Of a DNA stretch of 16,211 nt, positions 13,602 through 16,211 are shown one piece after another (within the stretch, counting starts at the first letter, position 1; each line of letters begins with the position of its first letter). Below the pieces are notes generated by a model that did no database searches, was not told the DNA's origin, and saw nothing but the letters and a program-made list of their open reading frames with translations. Source of the stretch: Planctomycetia bacterium (GTDB lineage Bacteria > Planctomycetota > Planctomycetia > Pirellulales > UBA1268); assembly GCA_010027105.1 (NCBI GenBank), contig RGVT01000022.1:1-16211 (forward strand), in the 5' to 3' direction. Made by a program: the position numbers and the translations under genes.

Positions 13602-13661
13602 AAGGGTCTTCCGCCCGTGGCGTCCCTGGACCGATCCCCTCGCGAGGATCGTCGCGACCCG

Positions 13662-14774
13662 ATGAAAGTGCGTTGTTCCCGAGAATCGCTCCTGACGGCG
13701 CTGCAAAGCGCCGCGGCGGTGGTGCCCGCCCGGTCGCCGAAGCCGGTCCTCACGAACGTGAAATTCGAGGCGGCGAAGGATGCGGCGGTGCTCTCGGCGA
13801 CCGACCTCGAGGTGGGCATCCGCACCGAGATCGAAGGGGTGGAGACGCTCTCCCCGGGCACGGCCCTGCTGCCGAGCGCGCGGCTGGCGGCGATCGTGCG
13901 GGAGAGCCCGCCGGGAACGTCGTTCGAACTCGCCGCCGACGGCACCGCCACCATGGTCAAGGCACCGCGCAGCGAGTTTCGCCTGCCGGGGGAGGATCCC
14001 CTCGAATTCCCGGCGGCGGCCACGTTTCCGAGCGAGCCCTGCTTCGAACTCACGACGCCGCTGGTGCGGGAACTCGTGCGGCGCACGGTGTTCGCCACCG
14101 ACAACGAATCGAGCCGGTTCGCGCTCGGCGGGGTCCTCCTCGAACTTTCGACCCGGTCGGTGATCGCGATCGGCACCGACGGCCGTCGGCTCGCGAAGAT
14201 GGAAGGCCCGGCCGCCGGGTTCAACGGCAGTCCGTCCGACGCGCAGCCCATCGTTCCGGCCCGGGCCATGCAGCTGGTGGAGCGCTGCCTCGCGGCGGCC
14301 GACGCCCCGGTGCACGTCGCCGTGCGGCCGGCGGAGGTGCTCGTGAAGACGGGGCCGACGACGATTTCGGCCCGGCTCGTGGAGGGGCGGTTTCCCCGGT
14401 GGCGCGACGTGTTCCCCGAGCGGCCGGAGGCGGTGCGGGTGAGCCTCGTGGCCGGTCCCCTGCTCGCCGCCGTGCGGCAGGCTGCGATCGTCACGAGCGA
14501 GCAGTCGAAGGGGGTCGATTTTTCCTTCGAGCCCGGGCGGCTCGTCCTCTCGGGCCGCTCGGCCGAGAGTGGCGAGAGCCGGATCGAGCTGCCGATCGAC
14601 CATGCGGGAGCCGCCGTGAAGATCAAGCTCGACCCCCGGTTCGTCGCCGACTTTCTCCGCGTCCTCGACGGCGGGGCGAACGTGTCGGTGGAACTCACCG
14701 ACCCGCAGAGCGCCTGCGTCTGCCGCACCGACGACGGTTACGGCTACGTGATCATGCCGCTGGCCGCCGACTGA
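13662..14774 (+). CDS. dnaN: DNA polymerase III beta subunit (sliding clamp)
   Basis: A 370-residue protein, the normal length for the bacterial clamp, a ring dimer that tethers DNA polymerase III and many repair proteins to DNA. It opens with the family's MKVRCSRESLLTALQSAAAVVPARSPKPVLTNVKFEA, contains LSATDLEVGIRTEI (44-57), RTVFATDNESSRFALGGVLLEL (140-161), AIGTDGRRLAKMEG and ARLVEGRFPRWRDVFP, and ends DDGYGYVIMPLAAD. Three clamp domains fit about 1-122, 123-245 and 246-370. The ATG at 13662 is fixed by this N-terminus; GAGG lies 15 bases upstream, so the ribosome binding site is weak. The 49 in-frame codons before it, back to 13515, are not clamp-like. The C-terminus replaces the common MPMR end with MPLAAD. 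It is first in a run with dciA and gyrB; dnaA is not adjacent. Confidence 0.97.
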   Translation: MKVRCSRESLLTALQSAAAVVPARSPKPVLTNVKFEAAKDAAVLSATDLEVGIRTEIEGVETLSPGTALLPSARLAAIVRESPPGTSFELAADGTATMVKAPRSEFRLPGEDPLEFPAAATFPSEPCFELTTPLVRELVRRTVFATDNESSRFALGGVLLELSTRSVIAIGTDGRRLAKMEGPAAGFNGSPSDAQPIVPARAMQLVERCLAAADAPVHVAVRPAEVLVKTGPTTISARLVEGRFPRWRDVFPERPEAVRVSLVAGPLLAAVRQAAIVTSEQSKGVDFSFEPGRLVLSGRSAESGESRIELPIDHAGAAVKIKLDPRFVADFLRVLDGGANVSVELTDPQSACVCRTDDGYGYVIMPLAAD

Positions 14775-14781
14775 GGTGCCG

Positions 14782-15138
14782 ATGCCGATGCGAAACATCC
14801 CCTGCGGCCCGCGTGCGATCGGCGGCCTCGTGTCGCGGCTCCTGGCCCGCACCGGCTACGACCAGGCGCACGCCGCGGGCGCCCTGGCCGCCGCCTGGGA
14901 GCGGGCCGCGCCGCCGGCCTTCCGCGGGGCGTCGCAGCCCGGGCTCGTCCGCCGCGGGGTGCTCGAGGTGCTCGTCAGCCACTCGGCGCTCGTGCAGGAG
15001 ATGGGGTTTCACAAGCGGGAGGTCGTCGCCCGGCTCGGCGAGCTCGTGCCGGCCGAGGGCATCACCGACATCCGCTGCCGCGTGCTCGCGGACGCGGGCC
15101 GCGACACCGCGGGCACGCACGAGGGGAATCGATCATGA
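14782..15138 (+). CDS. dciA: DciA/DUF721 family protein
   Basis: A 118-residue basic protein of the DUF721 family, which includes DciA, the loader/regulator of replicative helicase DnaB in bacteria lacking phage-type DnaC/DnaI. The family core is visible at 12-99: AIGGLVSRLLARTGYDQ, AAAWERAAPP, the basic/hydrophobic RRGVLEVLVSHSALVQEMGFHKREVVARLGELV and ITDIRCRV. That shape (nucleic-acid-binding beta-alpha core with a conserved W and VxSHSALVQEM) is typical of DUF721. GAGG at 14773-14776 overlaps the dnaN stop region and is 5 bases before the chosen ATG at 14782; ATG 14788 and GTG 14776 in frame are alternatives. Its stop overlaps the gyrB start by ATGA, so translation is coupled. Position between dnaN and gyrB supports a replication role. 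The gene name rests on family and context. Confidence 0.85.
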   Translation: MPMRNIPCGPRAIGGLVSRLLARTGYDQAHAAGALAAAWERAAPPAFRGASQPGLVRRGVLEVLVSHSALVQEMGFHKREVVARLGELVPAEGITDIRCRVLADAGRDTAGTHEGNRS

Positions 15139-16211
15139 CGGACGCCGCCGACCGGCCGGGGTACACCAGTGCCGACCTCAAGCACCTCTCCGACCGCGAT
15201 CACGTGCGCGAGCGGTTCGGCATGTACATCGGCGACAATACCGCCCGCGGACTGCACCACCTCGTTTACGAGGTGGTCGACAACTCGATCGACGAGTGCA
15301 TGGCCGGCCACGCGAAGCACGTGAGCGTCACGGTCAACGTCGACGGCAGCGTGACCGTCGAGGACGACGGCCGAGGCATCCCGGTCGACCGCCACCCGCA
15401 GCTCTCGGAGGAGATGGACCGCGACGTGTCGACCCTGGAAGGGGTCATGACGGTGCTCAAGTTCGGGGGAAAATTCGAGAAGGGGGCCTACCAGACCTCC
15501 GGCGGCCTCCATGGCGTGGGTGTGACGGTCGTCAACTTCCTCTCGGAGTGGTGCGAGGTGGAGGTGTCACGCGAGGGGAGCGCCTGGCAGCAGGAGTACC
15601 AGCGCGGCGAGCCGACCGGGCCGGTCCGCAGGATGGGGACCACGACCCGCTCCGGGACGAAGACGACCTTCAAGCCCGACCCGCAGATCTTCCCGCAGAC
15701 GAAGTTCTCCTGGGACATCCTCTCCCGCCGCCTGCGGGAGCTGGCGTTCCTGAATTCGGGCGTCAGGATCACGTTCACCGACGCCGCCAGCGGCAACTCC
15801 GAGGAATACCGCTACGAACGGGGCGTGGAGGAGTTCGTCGAGCACTTGAACAAGGCGAGCGATCCGATCCATGCCGACGTGATCACGATCAAAGGCTCGG
15901 GCGACGGCGTCACCTGGGACATCGCGCTGCAGTACACGGGCGAATACACCGAGAGCCTCCACAGCTACGTCAACAACATCGCGACGACCGAGGGGGGTAC
16001 GCACGTCTCCGGCTTCCGCGCGGCCCTCACCCGGGCCTTGAACGCCTACGGCAAGAAGAGCGGGCTCTACAAGGACCTCGTGCCCACCGGCGAGGACGTC
16101 CGCGAGGGGCTCACCGCCGTGATCAGCGTCCGCGTGCCGCACCCGCAGTTCGAGGGCCAGACGAAGACGAAGCTCGGCAACGGCGAGGTCGAGGGGATCA
16201 TCAACTCGGCC
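15135..16211 (+). CDS. gyrB: DNA gyrase subunit B, N-terminal 359 residues (runs off window edge)
   Basis: This is the 5' part of gyrB, about 40-45% of a usual 800-850-residue protein. The GHKL ATPase site is intact: YEVVDNSIDECMAGH (45-59; catalytic Glu46, Mg-binding Asn50), VEDDGRGIPVDRHP (75-88; Asp77) and TSGGLHGVGVTVVN (121-134). The transducer domain follows with YVNNIATTEGGTHVSGFRAALTRALN (278-303) and HPQFEGQTKTKLGN (336-349), whose QTK loop (Lys344) contacts the gamma-phosphate. The segment QLSEEMDRDVSTLEG (89-103) is a few residues longer than in E. coli GyrB. The EGQTKTKLGN loop occurs in both GyrB and ParE; GyrB is preferred for context with dnaN and dciA and for residue pattern. 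GAGGGGA is 8 bases before the ATG, which overlaps the dciA stop (ATGA). Confidence 0.95.
   Translation, partial: MTDAADRPGYTSADLKHLSDRDHVRERFGMYIGDNTARGLHHLVYEVVDNSIDECMAGHAKHVSVTVNVDGSVTVEDDGRGIPVDRHPQLSEEMDRDVSTLEGVMTVLKFGGKFEKGAYQTSGGLHGVGVTVVNFLSEWCEVEVSREGSAWQQEYQRGEPTGPVRRMGTTTRSGTKTTFKPDPQIFPQTKFSWDILSRRLRELAFLNSGVRITFTDAASGNSEEYRYERGVEEFVEHLNKASDPIHADVITIKGSGDGVTWDIALQYTGEYTESLHSYVNNIATTEGGTHVSGFRAALTRALNAYGKKSGLYKDLVPTGEDVREGLTAVISVRVPHPQFEGQTKTKLGNGEVEGIINSA

Larger units (their letters stand above)
13142..13661. other. 520-bp gap upstream of dnaN; candidate regulatory or origin-like region
   Basis: No convincing gene is present on either strand; overlapping open frames are Arg/Pro/Ser-rich shadows without ribosome binding sites. 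The first 180 bp are GC-rich and featureless. Then come two near-identical 15-bp direct repeats (13334-13370) and an AT-richer patch at about 13430-13515, which stands out against the GC-rich genome. The end carries a candidate dnaN promoter. In many bacteria dnaA lies just upstream of dnaN and the origin is nearby; here dnaA is absent and I found no match to the classical DnaA box TTATCCACA. Origin function is therefore only a hypothesis. Confidence 0.5.

Noticed and set aside
13515..13661. 49-codon in-frame extension of dnaN starting at ATG 13515
   Set aside because: Sliding clamps begin at the MKV start; the extra residues are Arg/Gly/Pro-rich and cover the candidate promoter.
13142..13661. 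Classical DnaA-box cluster in the gap before dnaN
   Set aside because: No TTATCCACA or close variant was seen on either strand, so an origin cannot be claimed from boxes.
13512..14852. Minus-strand open frames across dnaN
   Set aside because: Antisense to an unmistakable dnaN; His/Arg/Gly-rich with no family resemblance.
1..16211. Mobile elements, CRISPR arrays, tRNA or rRNA genes
   Set aside because: No transposase or integrase motifs, no regularly spaced repeats beyond the single pair described, and no recognisable structural RNA signatures.

Overview
The window (16,211 bases, very GC-rich) carries ordinary bacterial genes of a strongly planctomycete character. The evidence is a DUF1549/DUF1553 protein next to a DUF1501 protein, a secreted ThuA-like protein, and a very large PVC-type (Planctomycetes-Verrucomicrobia-Chlamydiae) CxxCH haem-binding protein. 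I read it as chromosome from a member of Planctomycetota, plausibly Pirellulales; the order-level placement is inference from gene families only. No mobile element, CRISPR array, tRNA or rRNA was recognised.

Left part, minus strand (about 1-5929). Five genes run in the same direction: DUF1549/DUF1553 protein, then DUF1501 protein, ThuA-like protein, a small DUF485 membrane protein, and an ActP-like sodium:solute symporter cut by the window edge. The first two are a tight pair. The last two form a yjcH-actP-type pair. Candidate internal promoters precede ThuA and DUF485. The first three products carry export signals and probably act in the periplasm; the symporter pair takes up a small carboxylate or similar solute.

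Middle part, plus strand (6119-12619). Across a 189-bp divergent region with an inverted repeat lies a 1,151-residue secreted protein: beta-propeller-like dehydrogenase domain, helical repeat region, one CxxCH haem domain and a C-terminal LamG-like domain. It probably belongs functionally with the minus-strand secreted block. It is followed by a bacterial eRF1-like (baeRF family) protein whose stop overlaps a possible start of a MalY/PatB-type PLP-dependent C-S lyase, then a small conserved-looking one-helix membrane protein.

Right part, plus strand (12665-end). A secreted FKBP-type prolyl isomerase is followed by a 520-bp gap and then a compact replication cluster: dnaN, a DciA/DUF721 gene, and gyrB (5' part only). 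dnaA is not beside dnaN, where many bacteria have it. The gap instead holds a pair of near-identical 15-bp direct repeats 22 bp apart and an AT-richer patch, which makes it the most interesting non-coding stretch here.

I see no clearly unprecedented system. The points most worth a second look are the dnaA-less replication cluster and its upstream gap, the secreted haem/DUF1501/DUF1549/ThuA locus with its palindromic control regions, the long extracytoplasmic insertion in the symporter, and the perfect 11-bp inverted repeat bracketing the candidate symporter-operon promoter.
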